In this document: in pieces, positions 33,373 through 42,856 of the stretch
Layout of the letters: every line of letters starts with the position of its first letter
Position numbering within the stretch: the first letter of the stretch is position 1
Assembly: GCF_017893965.1 (NCBI RefSeq)
Contig: NZ_CP054142.1
Coordinates: 2,170,001-2,234,000, forward strand
Direction of reading: 5' to 3'
Source: Treponema parvum
GTDB taxonomy: Bacteria; Spirochaetota; Spirochaetia; Treponematales; Treponemataceae
DNA: 64,000 bases
Made by a program: the position numbers and the translations under genes
Notes under the pieces: model-generated
What the model was told of the DNA's origin: nothing
Databases searched by the model: none
What the model saw: the letters and a program-made list of their open reading frames with translations, nothing else

Positions 33373-35808
33373 TCAGTCTTTTACGATCATCATATTGTGG
33401 CTTTGGTATTTGGGGATGAACTGTTTTATTCCGCCGCCTTCAAACATAACCGTAATCACATATTCTCCCGACCGCGAAAACGCATTTATGATCTGTCCGT
33501 ATCCGTAATCGTCATGATAAATTTTAGAGCCCTTTTTCCAATCCGAAAAGGCGCCGCCTTTTTCCGTTTCGGTAAATTTTTCTTCGTCCGGTAAACCCGA
33601 TAAAGAAGAAACATCGTCTTGAGAGCGCACGGCTGCGGCGTAGGAAGGCGGAACGTCGCCCAAAACCTGAAACAAAGAGCTTCCCGCTTCAAGTAAAAAA
33701 CGGCTTGGCTGCATGTACTCCACTCTTCCGTAAAGACGCCGCACGGAACAAGAAGTAATGTACAGCTGATCCTGCGCCCGCGTTATGCCCACGTAAAACA
33801 AGCGTCTTTCTTCTTCCAAATCCGCGCCCGTCTTGTCTTCGCGCGGGAAAATGCCGTTTTCAAGGCCGGTAATGATCACGCGGTGAAATTCCAGTCCCTT
33901 GGTATTATGAAGCGTTATAAGCGTAACACAGTCCGTCTGTTCTATATTCGAATTCGAAGCTTCGTCAAGGGATCGATCGAGTTCTATCGTATCCAAAAAA
34001 TCCAGAAGTCCCTTACGGGAACAGGGGTATAAGACGGCGTTGTTTATAAGTTCCTGAATGTTTGCGGCTCTCTGAGTTCCTGAAATTTCATCATGATCTT
34101 TATGATAGTCGAGGATTCCGGACATTTCGGCGATCTTTTCAATAAGCGACGAAAGTTTTTCAGCTTTTTTCTTCCACGGCGGAACGTTGTTTGACGAAGC
34201 GGCAATTCTTTTTGAAGCGGCGTCGGTTTCTTTTTCGGCGTCATCCGAAGCATTTCCTTTTGTTCCGTCTTCACGGCCTTCTTTATCCGGCTCGGAATCG
34301 ACATCATTCATGCCTGCAAAATCCGAAAAAAGATCCATCATCTTTACAAAGTCCGAAAGTCCTTCTTTCGCCTTTTTGCTTATGCCTTCAAAACCGTCTT
34401 TTCCGTTTACAATCTCGCGGGCGGCTTCGACTAAGCCTGTTGCAGAAGACTCGCCCGTATCGCTTGAAAGAGCGTCGTCGCCCGGAACCGAAGCGACCTG
34501 CGACACGGCGGCCTTTGCGTGCGCACAGGCTATGATTGTCTCTTGGGATTTTTCGCCTATTCCGCGCGACGGTTTGTTTACTACGCGGCGAAAAGCAATT
34601 TCATCCCTGGGATTTGCAGTTAAGGCTAAAAAGGCCAGTATGTCCTTTATTTCTTCCCTCTCGTAAAATTTGAGAGAGCCTACCACTACGTAAGGGATTT
34701 TTTGCCGTAAAAATTCGCTTTCAAAGCCGAGCGATTGCGCGTTAGTTCTGTATAAAACCGCCCATTCGCTGTAGGGGCAGCCCTTCTTTTTGGCTTCTTT
34801 TATAAGATTTGCGCAGAATTGCGTTTCTTCATCCTGCGTAGGACAAAAGACTAAAATCGGCTTCGATCCTTCACCGCGGTCGGCTTTGAGCGTTTTTCCC
34901 AATCGGCTCTCATTCTTTTTTACAACCTTGTCGGCGACGGCCAAAATTTGTACCGTAGAGCGGTAATTTTGTTCAAGACGTATAAGTTTTGTTCCGGGAA
35001 AATGATCTTGAAAATTCAAAATGTTTTGCACTTCCGCGCCGCGGAAGCGGTATATCGACTGATCGTCGTCGCCCACTACGCAGAGATAGGCTGGATTATT
35101 GTCTTGTATGCCCGAAAGCGCTTCCAGAAATTTAAATTGAGCGACATTCGAGTCCTGATATTCGTCTACCATTATGACTTTAAACCTGTACTGAATTTGG
35201 CGCCGGATATTTTCGTCATTTTGCAAAATCAGGACAGGCAGCATTATAAGATCGCCAAAGTCGACGTTCCCCGTAGACCGAAGGCGCCCTTCGTAGGCCG
35301 CGTAAATCTCAGGGAATTCTGCAGAACTTTCCACATCTATTAACTCTTTGCTGTCGGGTGTAAGGCAATAATCTTTTGCGAGCGCTATCTTATGAGCGGC
35401 TTTTGCCGCGCTTTGCCTGTTAAGCTTGGGCACGGCCTTGGACACAAGGGTGACCATATCGTCGTCATCGTATACTGTAAAATTCTTGTCCACCCCGGCT
35501 CTGTCGGCAAACCTCCGTAAAAACCACGCCCCGAACGAGTGAAACGTCCTGATCTGAGCGTCGGCGGCAAGGGGCTCAAGGCGCACGGCTCTTTCCGCCA
35601 TTTCTCGCGCGGCTTTTTTTGTAAAAGTGACGGCCAGAATATTGCGCGCGTTAATGTTTTTTTGAGAGATAAGATAGGCGATCTTTGTGGTTATCACGCG
35701 AGTCTTACCAGAGCCGGCTCCCGCCAAGATCAAAAGAGGAGAACCCGAATGTTCTACAGCTTCCCGCTGCTGGGGATTTAAGACGGAAAGATAAGTTTCA
35801 AAAGACAT
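33373..35808 (-). CDS. UvrD/PcrA/Rep-type superfamily 1 DNA helicase
   Basis: 811 residues, longer than the usual ~720. Seen: Q-motif LNPQQREAVEH, Walker A AGAGSGKT, motif II VDEYQDSN, motif III VGDDDQSIYRFRGA, motif IV LEQNYRST, motif V TLHNTKGLEFHRVII and motif VI VGITRAQDQLY. The extra length is a low-complexity acidic insertion (~residues 495-545: DVDSEPDKEGREDG..., DDAEKETDAASKR) in domain 2B. A Tudor-like end (KIYHDDYGYGQI...VMFEGGGIKQFIPKY) is PcrA-like. It is the last gene of the lolA-rodZ-rimO-helicase unit, 19 bp after rimO. Confidence 0.94.
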   Translation of the reverse strand: MSFETYLSVLNPQQREAVEHSGSPLLILAGAGSGKTRVITTKIAYLISQKNINARNILAVTFTKKAAREMAERAVRLEPLAADAQIRTFHSFGAWFLRRFADRAGVDKNFTVYDDDDMVTLVSKAVPKLNRQSAAKAAHKIALAKDYCLTPDSKELIDVESSAEFPEIYAAYEGRLRSTGNVDFGDLIMLPVLILQNDENIRRQIQYRFKVIMVDEYQDSNVAQFKFLEALSGIQDNNPAYLCVVGDDDQSIYRFRGAEVQNILNFQDHFPGTKLIRLEQNYRSTVQILAVADKVVKKNESRLGKTLKADRGEGSKPILVFCPTQDEETQFCANLIKEAKKKGCPYSEWAVLYRTNAQSLGFESEFLRQKIPYVVVGSLKFYEREEIKDILAFLALTANPRDEIAFRRVVNKPSRGIGEKSQETIIACAHAKAAVSQVASVPGDDALSSDTGESSATGLVEAAREIVNGKDGFEGISKKAKEGLSDFVKMMDLFSDFAGMNDVDSEPDKEGREDGTKGNASDDAEKETDAASKRIAASSNNVPPWKKKAEKLSSLIEKIAEMSGILDYHKDHDEISGTQRAANIQELINNAVLYPCSRKGLLDFLDTIELDRSLDEASNSNIEQTDCVTLITLHNTKGLEFHRVIITGLENGIFPREDKTGADLEEERRLFYVGITRAQDQLYITSCSVRRLYGRVEYMQPSRFLLEAGSSLFQVLGDVPPSYAAAVRSQDDVSSLSGLPDEEKFTETEKGGAFSDWKKGSKIYHDDYGYGQIINAFSRSGEYVITVMFEGGGIKQFIPKYQSHNMMIVKD

Positions 35809-35827
35809 AGCCGTTTACTCCGCAAAG

Positions 35828-37363
35828 TTATTTTGACTCATCATCTATTTCCGGAGCAAAAAGCAGAGTTTTGCTCTGTTCCCGTATGCCCTTGTTTTCG
35901 GGTGAGTCTGCCGTAAATACCGCGTCCAGATCTACATCTCCTGCAGCGACCGCGCGCACGCGAACCAATCGTCCGGGCTTCAAAGCTTTTAAGGCGGAGG
36001 AGTCGTTTCTGTCATAGCGGATGACGACGGAACCGTCCACTTCGGGAGCCTGAAACCACGCCCGCCCTATCGCAAATCCCAAGTTCTCGCCGTCCGCCGC
36101 ATCCAAAACTTCTTCGACCATAACGTCATAATCTTTGTTTACCCGCCGTAAAAGGGACTCTGCCGTAATTTTTTTTTGAATGTCCGAAAGGTCTTTTGCC
36201 CTCTTTTCTGCAATCTTCTTTGAAACCCGTCCTTTATAACCGTAAGAAGGGGTGTCTTCTTCTCTGCTGTACGAAAAACAACCCGACCAGTCCGGGCGTA
36301 TGTCTTTTAGGAATTTGCACGTATTTTCAAATTTTTCATCGGTTTCGCCGGGGAATCCCGTCAAAAAAGTCGTGCGCACAACCGCGTCCGGCAAAACGCG
36401 GCGGATATCCTCTATAAGTCTTTTATACGACTTTGCATTTCCCGTCCGGTTCATCGAGCGTATAATTTCATCGTCGCCCGACTGAAACGGAATGTCAAAA
36501 TAAGGGAGAATCCTCTTGTCGCTCCTGATCACCGGTAAAATGTTGCGGTTAAAATGATCGGGATGAATGTAAAGCAATCTAAGGCGGAAGTTCCCTTCAA
36601 GCGCAGATATCATTCTTAAAAGGCGGGAAAGAGAAGATCCCTGTTCGAAGAATGCGGTTTTATCGGACGCAGGCTTTTCAAACGCGGCGCCGATGAAAAG
36701 ATTTTCAGGGCCGTTGCCGAATACGTCGTCTTCTTCGCCCGTACCCCATGCGGCGGAATCCTGCCCTATAAGATTTATTTCATACACGCCTTTTGAGATG
36801 AGCCGCTTTATCTCGCTTATTATGTCGACGGCAGGACGGCTTCTGAGGTTTCCGCGGATCAGAGGTATGGCGCAAAAAGAACAGCGGTTATCGCACCCTT
36901 CCGTGATTTTAACATAGGCCGAACCGCGGAACGTAAGAAGCATCGAACGATCCCCGCAGCATACGCCTTTTTGAGCGGGCGTCATAACCGGCCTTGCGCC
37001 CGAAAACATTTTTATGACCGTGTCGTCGATTTTGGAAAGATCGCCGTTACCGAATATGCCGTCGGCTTCGGGAAGCTCCGAATCGAAAATCTTCGCATAA
37101 CGCTCCGCAAGACAGCCCGCGAGCAGGATCTTCGCTTCAGGAAAGCGGCTCCGCGCGGAATACAGCGCTTCAAGAGATTCTTTTTTTGCGCTTTCGATAA
37201 ATCCGCAGGAATTAACTATTATGAGATCGGCTTTTGAAGGATCAAAACTCTGTGCAAAGCCCATGGCGCAAAGCCTGTCTATCAAAAGCTCGCCGTCAAC
37301 CTTGTTTTTGGCGCATCCGTGCTGATCTAAAAAAAAACGTTTCTCAGGATCAGTCAACTTCAC
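35828..37363 (-). CDS. rimO: Ribosomal protein S12 methylthiotransferase RimO
   Basis: 511 residues, radical-SAM methylthiotransferase that modifies Asp of ribosomal protein S12. Seen: N-terminal cluster Cys residues in DQHGCAKNKVDGE, NSCGFI and LAGCLAERY, the radical-SAM CDNRCSFCAIPLIRG, GQDSAAWG, and a C-terminal TRAM domain. It is ~70 residues longer than typical RimO because of an insertion around GEEDDVFGNGPENLFIGAAFEKPASDK. The start is probably the GTG at 37363, inside the end of the upstream gene (14-bp overlap), with only a weak ribosome site. Confidence 0.94.
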   Translation of the reverse strand: MKLTDPEKRFFLDQHGCAKNKVDGELLIDRLCAMGFAQSFDPSKADLIIVNSCGFIESAKKESLEALYSARSRFPEAKILLAGCLAERYAKIFDSELPEADGIFGNGDLSKIDDTVIKMFSGARPVMTPAQKGVCCGDRSMLLTFRGSAYVKITEGCDNRCSFCAIPLIRGNLRSRPAVDIISEIKRLISKGVYEINLIGQDSAAWGTGEEDDVFGNGPENLFIGAAFEKPASDKTAFFEQGSSLSRLLRMISALEGNFRLRLLYIHPDHFNRNILPVIRSDKRILPYFDIPFQSGDDEIIRSMNRTGNAKSYKRLIEDIRRVLPDAVVRTTFLTGFPGETDEKFENTCKFLKDIRPDWSGCFSYSREEDTPSYGYKGRVSKKIAEKRAKDLSDIQKKITAESLLRRVNKDYDVMVEEVLDAADGENLGFAIGRAWFQAPEVDGSVVIRYDRNDSSALKALKPGRLVRVRAVAAGDVDLDAVFTADSPENKGIREQSKTLLFAPEIDDESK

Positions 37364-38429
37364 TTACAACCACTTTATAAAGCCCGTCGGTATCTTTGAT
37401 CCACTTAATATCCTGTACGGCAACTTTTCCCGCCTTACCTATGTCGAGATTCGTCGTCTGCCCGTTCGCGATCATTTGAAGATGAACCGTGTTACCGTTA
37501 GACATCCAGAGCCTTACTCCGTTTTTGGGCGTCATAGTAACTATTTCGCCTCTTGTGTAATAAGCTTCGGAAGCCTCTCCGCCGTCAACTACGGAACGGA
37601 AAACGCAAGCACCGTGGAAAGTGGCATTTATCGTAAAAGGATAAGCGCGGGTATCTGAGAGCAGCACCTTCATAGTGTCCGCAAGTTTTGTCTCTTCTAC
37701 GGAAGAAACGTCGGTAGAGGGAATTTCGCCGGAAGTTTTTCTTAATATCATGGAAACTTCAGCCCCGCGCGATTCATCCCTTGCGGAAATATCCGAAACG
37801 TAAACGACCAATTCGGACTTTGCATTGCCCGCAATATCGATCAATAATTCTTCCGCCAGATCGATTTTCTGACGCCCTGCAGGCGTGTCCAATTTAAGAG
37901 AACCGAGCGTTCCTGCAACCATGAGGATCACATTGCCTTCCTCCGAAGGAACAATTATTTTATCGCCCTTGTAAAGTCTCTTTGAAAAACCGCCGTCCGT
38001 CAGATCATACTCTCGGCTTTGAAATTTTTCACCTACGGCGACCGTTTCCGTATTTTTATTGATATTTTTTCTAAAAACGGTAAAAAAGACGACGGATCCT
38101 GTCAATGCTAAAAGGATTAACAATCCGCAAAGAATAAGAGGCAAAGAAAGATACCTTTTTCTTTTAAATAACAAACCTTCGGGAATGTCGCTTTCCTGAA
38201 TTTTTTTATTTTTATACAGAACGGTTACGGAATCGGGATTGAGTCCTAAATATTCGGCGTAGCTTTTTAAAAATCCGTATAAATACGGCTCGCCGGGAAA
38301 AGCGCTTTCGTCTTCATCTTCAAGAGCCTTAAGATACTGCCTGGAAATGGTGATATCATGAGCGATTTTATCGATATCAAGTTTTTTTTCTTCACGCTTG
38401 TTCTTCAATATCTGCCCGTAACTTTCCAT
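37350..38429 (-). CDS. RodZ-like helix-turn-helix membrane protein
   Basis: 359 residues: a cytoplasmic N-terminal helix-turn-helix (GQILKNKREEKKLDIDKIAHDITISRQYLKALE), one membrane helix (LSLPLILCGLLILLALTGSVVFFTVF, ~residues 95-120) and a large periplasmic part ending in a DUF4115-like domain (TFHGACVFRSVVDGGEAS, GVRLWMSNGNTVHLQ). RodZ links MreB to the cell-wall machinery; this layout matches, though the periplasmic part is long. CGGAG precedes the ATG. Confidence 0.82.
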   Translation of the reverse strand: MESYGQILKNKREEKKLDIDKIAHDITISRQYLKALEDEDESAFPGEPYLYGFLKSYAEYLGLNPDSVTVLYKNKKIQESDIPEGLLFKRKRYLSLPLILCGLLILLALTGSVVFFTVFRKNINKNTETVAVGEKFQSREYDLTDGGFSKRLYKGDKIIVPSEEGNVILMVAGTLGSLKLDTPAGRQKIDLAEELLIDIAGNAKSELVVYVSDISARDESRGAEVSMILRKTSGEIPSTDVSSVEETKLADTMKVLLSDTRAYPFTINATFHGACVFRSVVDGGEASEAYYTRGEIVTMTPKNGVRLWMSNGNTVHLQMIANGQTTNLDIGKAGKVAVQDIKWIKDTDGLYKVVVSEVD

Positions 38430-38434
38430 GCGAT

Positions 38435-39127
38435 CTACTCCGAAAACAAAAAGTTATTGTAATTATTTGCGGAAGACGGTGGATCGTATATGAAACGCTG
38501 ATCCGGGATCGCCCTGTTCAAAACATAATCTGAAAAATTAAAGGTAATGGTTTCTCCTCTTGTAGTGACGGCCTCAACCCTGCGGATAAGCTTTGTCTCC
38601 GGCGAAATTGCAAGTTTTATCGTCCTAAACGATTCGGAAGAATTGCGGCGCGTGAGCAAAAGTTTTACGACGTTCTCCGTGGAATCGCTTTCAAGCGGAG
38701 CGGGATCCTGGCCGCTTTCGTACGCAATCGTATAATAGCGCGTCATAAGCGAAAGTCCCTGGGGGGTGGCGAGCGCCGTCCCCGCAGAACCGGGTGAATT
38801 CTGCACGGATTGCTGCAAAATAGCGTCAGACCCGGGAATATATATGGTCAACAGTTCTCCGTTAAAAACTATCACTTGTTCCTGCGGATTGGAAAAATCT
38901 ATTCTAAGCAGATCCGGTTTTTTAAAAGACACCCTGCCTCTCATTTCAGTCTTGTCCGTCAAGATTTCCATCTGAGCTTCATAGGTCGTCAACGCGGCAT
39001 ATTGATCCGAAACTTCTTTAAAAAAATCGCCCGCAGTCTTGATCGATTGGGAAGACGCTGTGTTTAAAACGCCGAAAAGTGAAACACAAAAAAAAAGAGC
39101 CGCTCTTACCTTCTTATAAACGAACAT
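38435..39127 (-). CDS. LolA-like outer-membrane lipoprotein carrier protein
   Basis: 230 residues. A signal peptide (VRAALFFCVSLFGVLNTASSQS) precedes a LolA/LolB-type fold: SDQYAALTTYEAQMEIL, MRGRVSFKKPDLLRIDFSNPQEQVIVFNGELLTIYIPG, and YDPPSSANNYNNFLF at the end. LolA shuttles lipoproteins across the periplasm. It is the first gene of a four-gene unit. There is no Shine-Dalgarno; a TAATAT box ends 6 nt before the ATG. Confidence 0.84.
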   Translation of the reverse strand: MFVYKKVRAALFFCVSLFGVLNTASSQSIKTAGDFFKEVSDQYAALTTYEAQMEILTDKTEMRGRVSFKKPDLLRIDFSNPQEQVIVFNGELLTIYIPGSDAILQQSVQNSPGSAGTALATPQGLSLMTRYYTIAYESGQDPAPLESDSTENVVKLLLTRRNSSESFRTIKLAISPETKLIRRVEAVTTRGETITFNFSDYVLNRAIPDQRFIYDPPSSANNYNNFLFSE

Positions 39128-39133
39128 GGAATA

Positions 39134-39162
39134 ATATTAGTCAAGAACATCGGTTGCGTCAA
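39134..39162 (-). promoter_or_regulatory. Promoter of the lolA-rodZ-rimO-helicase unit
   Basis: Minus strand: TTGACG (39157-39162), 17 bp, TAATAT (39134-39139), then 6 nt to the ATG: a leaderless arrangement. Confidence 0.55.
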
Positions 39163-39182
39163 GGAGCGATTAACTGTCAGGC

Positions 39183-39198
39183 TTGATACGCGGAGCCT
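39183..39198 (+). repeat. 16-bp intergenic repeat, copy 2
   Basis: Exact copy of TTGATACGCGGAGCCT at 33244-33259. Confidence 0.6.
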
Positions 39199-39266
39199 TT
39201 TGCCGTCCCTTGGTCTTTTGCCGCACTTCTATATCCGCACCTTATATCGGCATAATTTTAAACTAA

Positions 39267-41039
39267 TCACTGTCTGAGGAGACTTTCAAGTTCTTCGTTT
39301 TTTCGCAAAAATTCTTCGTTCGAAGGATGGAGAGCAACAACCTGTTTTAAGTAATATTGAGCACGCCTGTAGTCTTTTTTTTCATAATATATGGAATACA
39401 GCTTATACAAAGCGTCTTCGTTGCGCGAATTGGAAATGAGGCTTGCACGCAAATCCGCAAGGACGGCCGTCTCTCCGGAAGCTAAAAAACTGCGCCTGTA
39501 ATACAAAAAACTTTTTAATCTTGAAGAAGCGGAAGGCAAAAGCTTATCGATAAGATCGATCGATTCCGTGCGGCGCCCTAAAGCGTACAAAACTTCGAGG
39601 TACGAGCGAAGGGCAATTTCTTCTTTAGGGAATTTTTCGTAAAGGGACTCGGCGATGTTCCATGCCTCGTTAGTGCGGTTAAGAGCAAGGCAGATCTCAA
39701 TATGAGTATGCTGCATTTCTAAAGAAACGTCCTGCTTGTTTATCAGACGAAGGCTTACGACGTAGGCGTCGTTCCAGAGTTTACGGGAAATCAAATCCTT
39801 TATAAAAACGTCAAGAGCTTCGGTATTGTCGGCGTCCGTGGAAAGCACGGCAGAAGCGAGTTCTCCGGCGGTTTTTCCGGCGACTCTTTCGCCGGTAGAA
39901 GAGGCAAGTTTGGCGGCGGCGAGCGTAACTTCAGGATCGTCGGGATAACGGGCCATCGCCTGCTCTATCGTTTCTACCGCTCCCCGTAAATTCTTATTCC
40001 ATTCGCGCTGTACACGGGAGCGCAGCATAAGATAATCGCGGGAAACAGTATCATTACGGGCGTAAACGTCCAAAAATGAAACTGCCCTTATGTAATCACC
40101 TTCTTCGAGTAAAATGCGCGCACGGAACAAGATATATTCTGCATCCGCAGGGTTTTGCTGTAAGACGCGGGCAGCATACAGTTCCGATTCCTTATAATTT
40201 TTAAGTGCAAAAAAAGTCTGAGCGCATAATTTAAGCAGTTCCGTATCGTTAGGATAAGACAAAACAAGATCTTTTGCTATTTCCGACGCTTCTTGAATTT
40301 GACCGTTCTTCATAAGGGCGTCCGCCAACGCATAAGAGGTTTGAAAATTTCCCGCGGATCCGTCGGAGGCTTTTCTAAAATAAATCACGGCGTCGCCGTA
40401 TTGGGATTGCCTGCGGCACAAAACGCCGAAAAGATAATCGGCCAAAACCGAATCGCTCTTGATTTTTAAAGCTTCCGACAGCGCAGCATGCGATCCGCTA
40501 AAATAATCGCTTCTGGATCTGTTTGTGAGCAGCACCAACGACGGTAAAACAAGCGTCAAAAAATCGTCTCCGCCGGAGCTGGAATCGTACACGCCCTGCT
40601 CTACGGAATTTATCACACCTACGTAGGCGTTATTCTGAGGGACGCCGGGAGTATCCCAAGATATTTTTTCCTGCGGCCACACTATGCGCATGATAGCGGA
40701 AGCGACGAAAATAAGGATTTTTTCTTTATCCGTATTTTCCCTTCCCAAACTGCGCAAGCGTCCTACCGCGCGTTCAAGGGATTGAGGAGTGCCCATGCAT
40801 ACGTCGTCAACTATATCTTTGGGAATCTCATAAAAAAACGAAATTTCATGTTTTCCGAGGACGGTCAGCCGCACGGAAGAAGCGTCAATATATTTTTGAT
40901 CATCTTTTTGATCATCGGAAGAAATTTCTGCCGGCTCTGCAGAATCTTTGGCGGCCTTCGTTCCGGCGCAGGAAAGAAAAAAAAGAGAAAGAATCGTAAA
41001 CGCTGATAAGACATACCTGTTTTTAAAAAAACCGGTCAC
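39267..41039 (-). CDS. TPR-repeat lipoprotein
   Basis: 590 residues. The lipoprotein signal ends LFFLSCAG (Cys24). Then come many tetratricopeptide-like helices, e.g. DSVLADYLFGVLCRRQSQYGDAVIYFRKA, ALADALMKNGQIQEASEIAKDLV and ALYKLYSIYYEKKDYRRAQYYL. A periplasmic or outer-membrane scaffold role is likely; no enzymatic motif seen. Its start overlaps the upstream membrane-protein gene by 4 bp, so the two are co-translated. Confidence 0.85.
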   Translation of the reverse strand: MTGFFKNRYVLSAFTILSLFFLSCAGTKAAKDSAEPAEISSDDQKDDQKYIDASSVRLTVLGKHEISFFYEIPKDIVDDVCMGTPQSLERAVGRLRSLGRENTDKEKILIFVASAIMRIVWPQEKISWDTPGVPQNNAYVGVINSVEQGVYDSSSGGDDFLTLVLPSLVLLTNRSRSDYFSGSHAALSEALKIKSDSVLADYLFGVLCRRQSQYGDAVIYFRKASDGSAGNFQTSYALADALMKNGQIQEASEIAKDLVLSYPNDTELLKLCAQTFFALKNYKESELYAARVLQQNPADAEYILFRARILLEEGDYIRAVSFLDVYARNDTVSRDYLMLRSRVQREWNKNLRGAVETIEQAMARYPDDPEVTLAAAKLASSTGERVAGKTAGELASAVLSTDADNTEALDVFIKDLISRKLWNDAYVVSLRLINKQDVSLEMQHTHIEICLALNRTNEAWNIAESLYEKFPKEEIALRSYLEVLYALGRRTESIDLIDKLLPSASSRLKSFLYYRRSFLASGETAVLADLRASLISNSRNEDALYKLYSIYYEKKDYRRAQYYLKQVVALHPSNEEFLRKNEELESLLRQ

Positions 41040-41632
41040 GATTCCTCTCCTGTTTCGTCGTCGTCGGTTTCATCACCGGTCATATACGGAAAAGAAAACC
41101 GGTTGTTCCGCTGATATTGGAAAATGCCGATCAGGACAATGCCTAAGATAATAAAAACCGTAGGCCACCATACGGAAACGAACGACGAGAACGAAACAGA
41201 TAAAATATCAAAAGAAAACAGTCCGAAAAAAATTCCTAAAAGGATCAAGACGAACGAGGGGAAAATATAAACCGTTTGCAAGCGTCTAAAACGGTAATAG
41301 CCGGCGGGAATCAATGAAATTCCGCAAAAAACCATGCCCAGCGGCCAAATTTGTCCGAGCGAAAGCCTGAAAATATTGAACGTCAAAACCAGCGCGAGCA
41401 TTCCGAAAAAACATAAATTCAATCCTACGTACAAAAAGAACGCCCTGTGATTGACCGCTATCGAAACATAGATAAAAACCGCCCCGAAAACGAGCAGCCC
41501 CAGCGCAGAACGGGAAAAAACAAGCTCTTCCGGTTCCGCAAAAAAAACGATCAACAAAACAAGCCCCAGCAGGATAAAAATAATTCCCAAGGCAAGCGAT
41601 ATATATAATAAAGGAGTCGGTTTTTTACCCAT
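41036..41632 (-). CDS. Multi-pass membrane protein, unknown function
   Basis: 198 residues with about six hydrophobic helices arranged as pairs (LLYISLALGIIFILLGLVLLIVFF, LGLLVFGAVFIYVSIAV, NLCFFGMLALVLTF, IWPLGMVFCGISLIPAGYY, VFIILGIVLIGIF) and an acidic tail (TGDETDDDETGEES). The WPxxxIxxGxxLI pattern resembles LiaF/DUF5668-type membrane domains. GGAGA precedes the ATG. It is in an operon with the TPR lipoprotein. Confidence 0.72.
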   Translation of the reverse strand: MGKKPTPLLYISLALGIIFILLGLVLLIVFFAEPEELVFSRSALGLLVFGAVFIYVSIAVNHRAFFLYVGLNLCFFGMLALVLTFNIFRLSLGQIWPLGMVFCGISLIPAGYYRFRRLQTVYIFPSFVLILLGIFFGLFSFDILSVSFSSFVSVWWPTVFIILGIVLIGIFQYQRNNRFSFPYMTGDETDDDETGEES

Positions 41633-41756
41633 ATTTTCTCCAAAGCCCGGACGATAAAAATATCCTCACGGGTTTTTAAAATAAGATTTTCAAAGCCGCC
41701 GTTAAAGATCGATCCGTTCGCAAACTCTTTTATAGAATACACCAACATCGGCCGTC

Positions 41757-41784
41757 TTGCCAATCACTTATCACTATGTTAAAT
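41757..41784 (+). promoter_or_regulatory. Promoter of the TPR lipoprotein/lytic transglycosylase pair
   Basis: TTGCCA (41757-41762), 16 bp, TTAAAT (41779-41784), 7 nt to the ATG; no Shine-Dalgarno. Confidence 0.45.
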
Positions 41785-41791
41785 TTGCGCT

Positions 41792-42856
41792 ATGAAGCTG
41801 AAAATGTTTTTACACTTTTCGAAAACCCTAGCTGTCATCCTGTGCTGCGCTCTTTTATTCGCCTGCGATAAAAACAATAGCGCCGACTCTTTTTCCTTAA
41901 AAAACCAGACAATGCAAAAACAGCTTTTAAAGCTGCTTGAAGATCCGTCGCTTGAAACGCAAAACCGATATTCGGTTATCAACAGCATTTCAAACATATT
42001 CTTTGCGCAAAAAGACTACAACAGACTTGTACTGTTTTTAACAGACTGGACGGAGCGGCACTCCGACGACATTTACAACACGTACTGGCTTTTTATTACC
42101 GCAAGCGTATACATGCAAAACAACGCCGCCCCCATAGCGGAATACTATTTTGACCGCATATTAAAAAATTATCCTGATATTACGGTAAAGGGACAGTCCA
42201 TACATTTTCAATGCCTAAGGCAGCTCATAAAGATCAGCACGACGCCTGCAAACAGAATAAAATATTTTAACGAACTTATTTCAAAATTTCCGATGAATGT
42301 GAGCATTACCGAATTATACGAACGCCTCGCGCTCGAATATGAAAAGGAAGGCGAATGGGAACTTGCGATGCGCGCTTATTCCCAGTTTCTTGAACAGCCA
42401 GACGCACAGACTATCCAAATAGCGGGCGTACCCGACGCTTACGCAAACGCACGGCAGCTCGTAGACTTTAACAATTCTCCTAAAGATTGGACGTTTGAAA
42501 GCCTGGCGGCTCTTGAAGAAGCGATAAAAAAAGCGATTTCCCGCTACGACTGGCGCTTATTGGATCAATACAAATCAAAGGTGAATTTTTTTACGATGAA
42601 CTGGAATCAGGACCGCTCCGCAAGCAACGCTCAGGAAGTTTTTTCAATGCGCAATTTTATGCGCGGAAACAGAATACGCTATAATGAAAATTTGGATGAC
42701 GGTTCAAATCCTAACGAAGCGTACCTTTGGACTACAGGATGGAGCCAGTATATTTCCGTTTGGTATCTGTGCTTCAGAAAGGTCAATTTTCCTGCGGATC
42801 CTGAAATTCACGGGCGCTGGGAATGGGCGGGAATCTACTTCGGTGAAAGACTGTAA
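41792..42856 (+). CDS. Lipoprotein with helical (TPR-like) repeats, unknown function
   Basis: 354 residues. Lipoprotein signal ...VILCCALLFACDK with Cys25 as lipidation site. The body has TPR-like helices (YWLFITASVYMQNNAAPIAEYYFDRILKNYPD, LYERLALEYEKEGEWELAMRAYSQFLEQ), then a conserved-looking C-terminal part without a known motif (SQYISVWYLCFRKVNFPADPEIHGRWEWAGIYF). The stop overlaps the next start by 1 bp (TAATG), coupling it to a lytic transglycosylase, so a cell-wall role is plausible. Confidence 0.78.
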   Translation: MKLKMFLHFSKTLAVILCCALLFACDKNNSADSFSLKNQTMQKQLLKLLEDPSLETQNRYSVINSISNIFFAQKDYNRLVLFLTDWTERHSDDIYNTYWLFITASVYMQNNAAPIAEYYFDRILKNYPDITVKGQSIHFQCLRQLIKISTTPANRIKYFNELISKFPMNVSITELYERLALEYEKEGEWELAMRAYSQFLEQPDAQTIQIAGVPDAYANARQLVDFNNSPKDWTFESLAALEEAIKKAISRYDWRLLDQYKSKVNFFTMNWNQDRSASNAQEVFSMRNFMRGNRIRYNENLDDGSNPNEAYLWTTGWSQYISVWYLCFRKVNFPADPEIHGRWEWAGIYFGERL

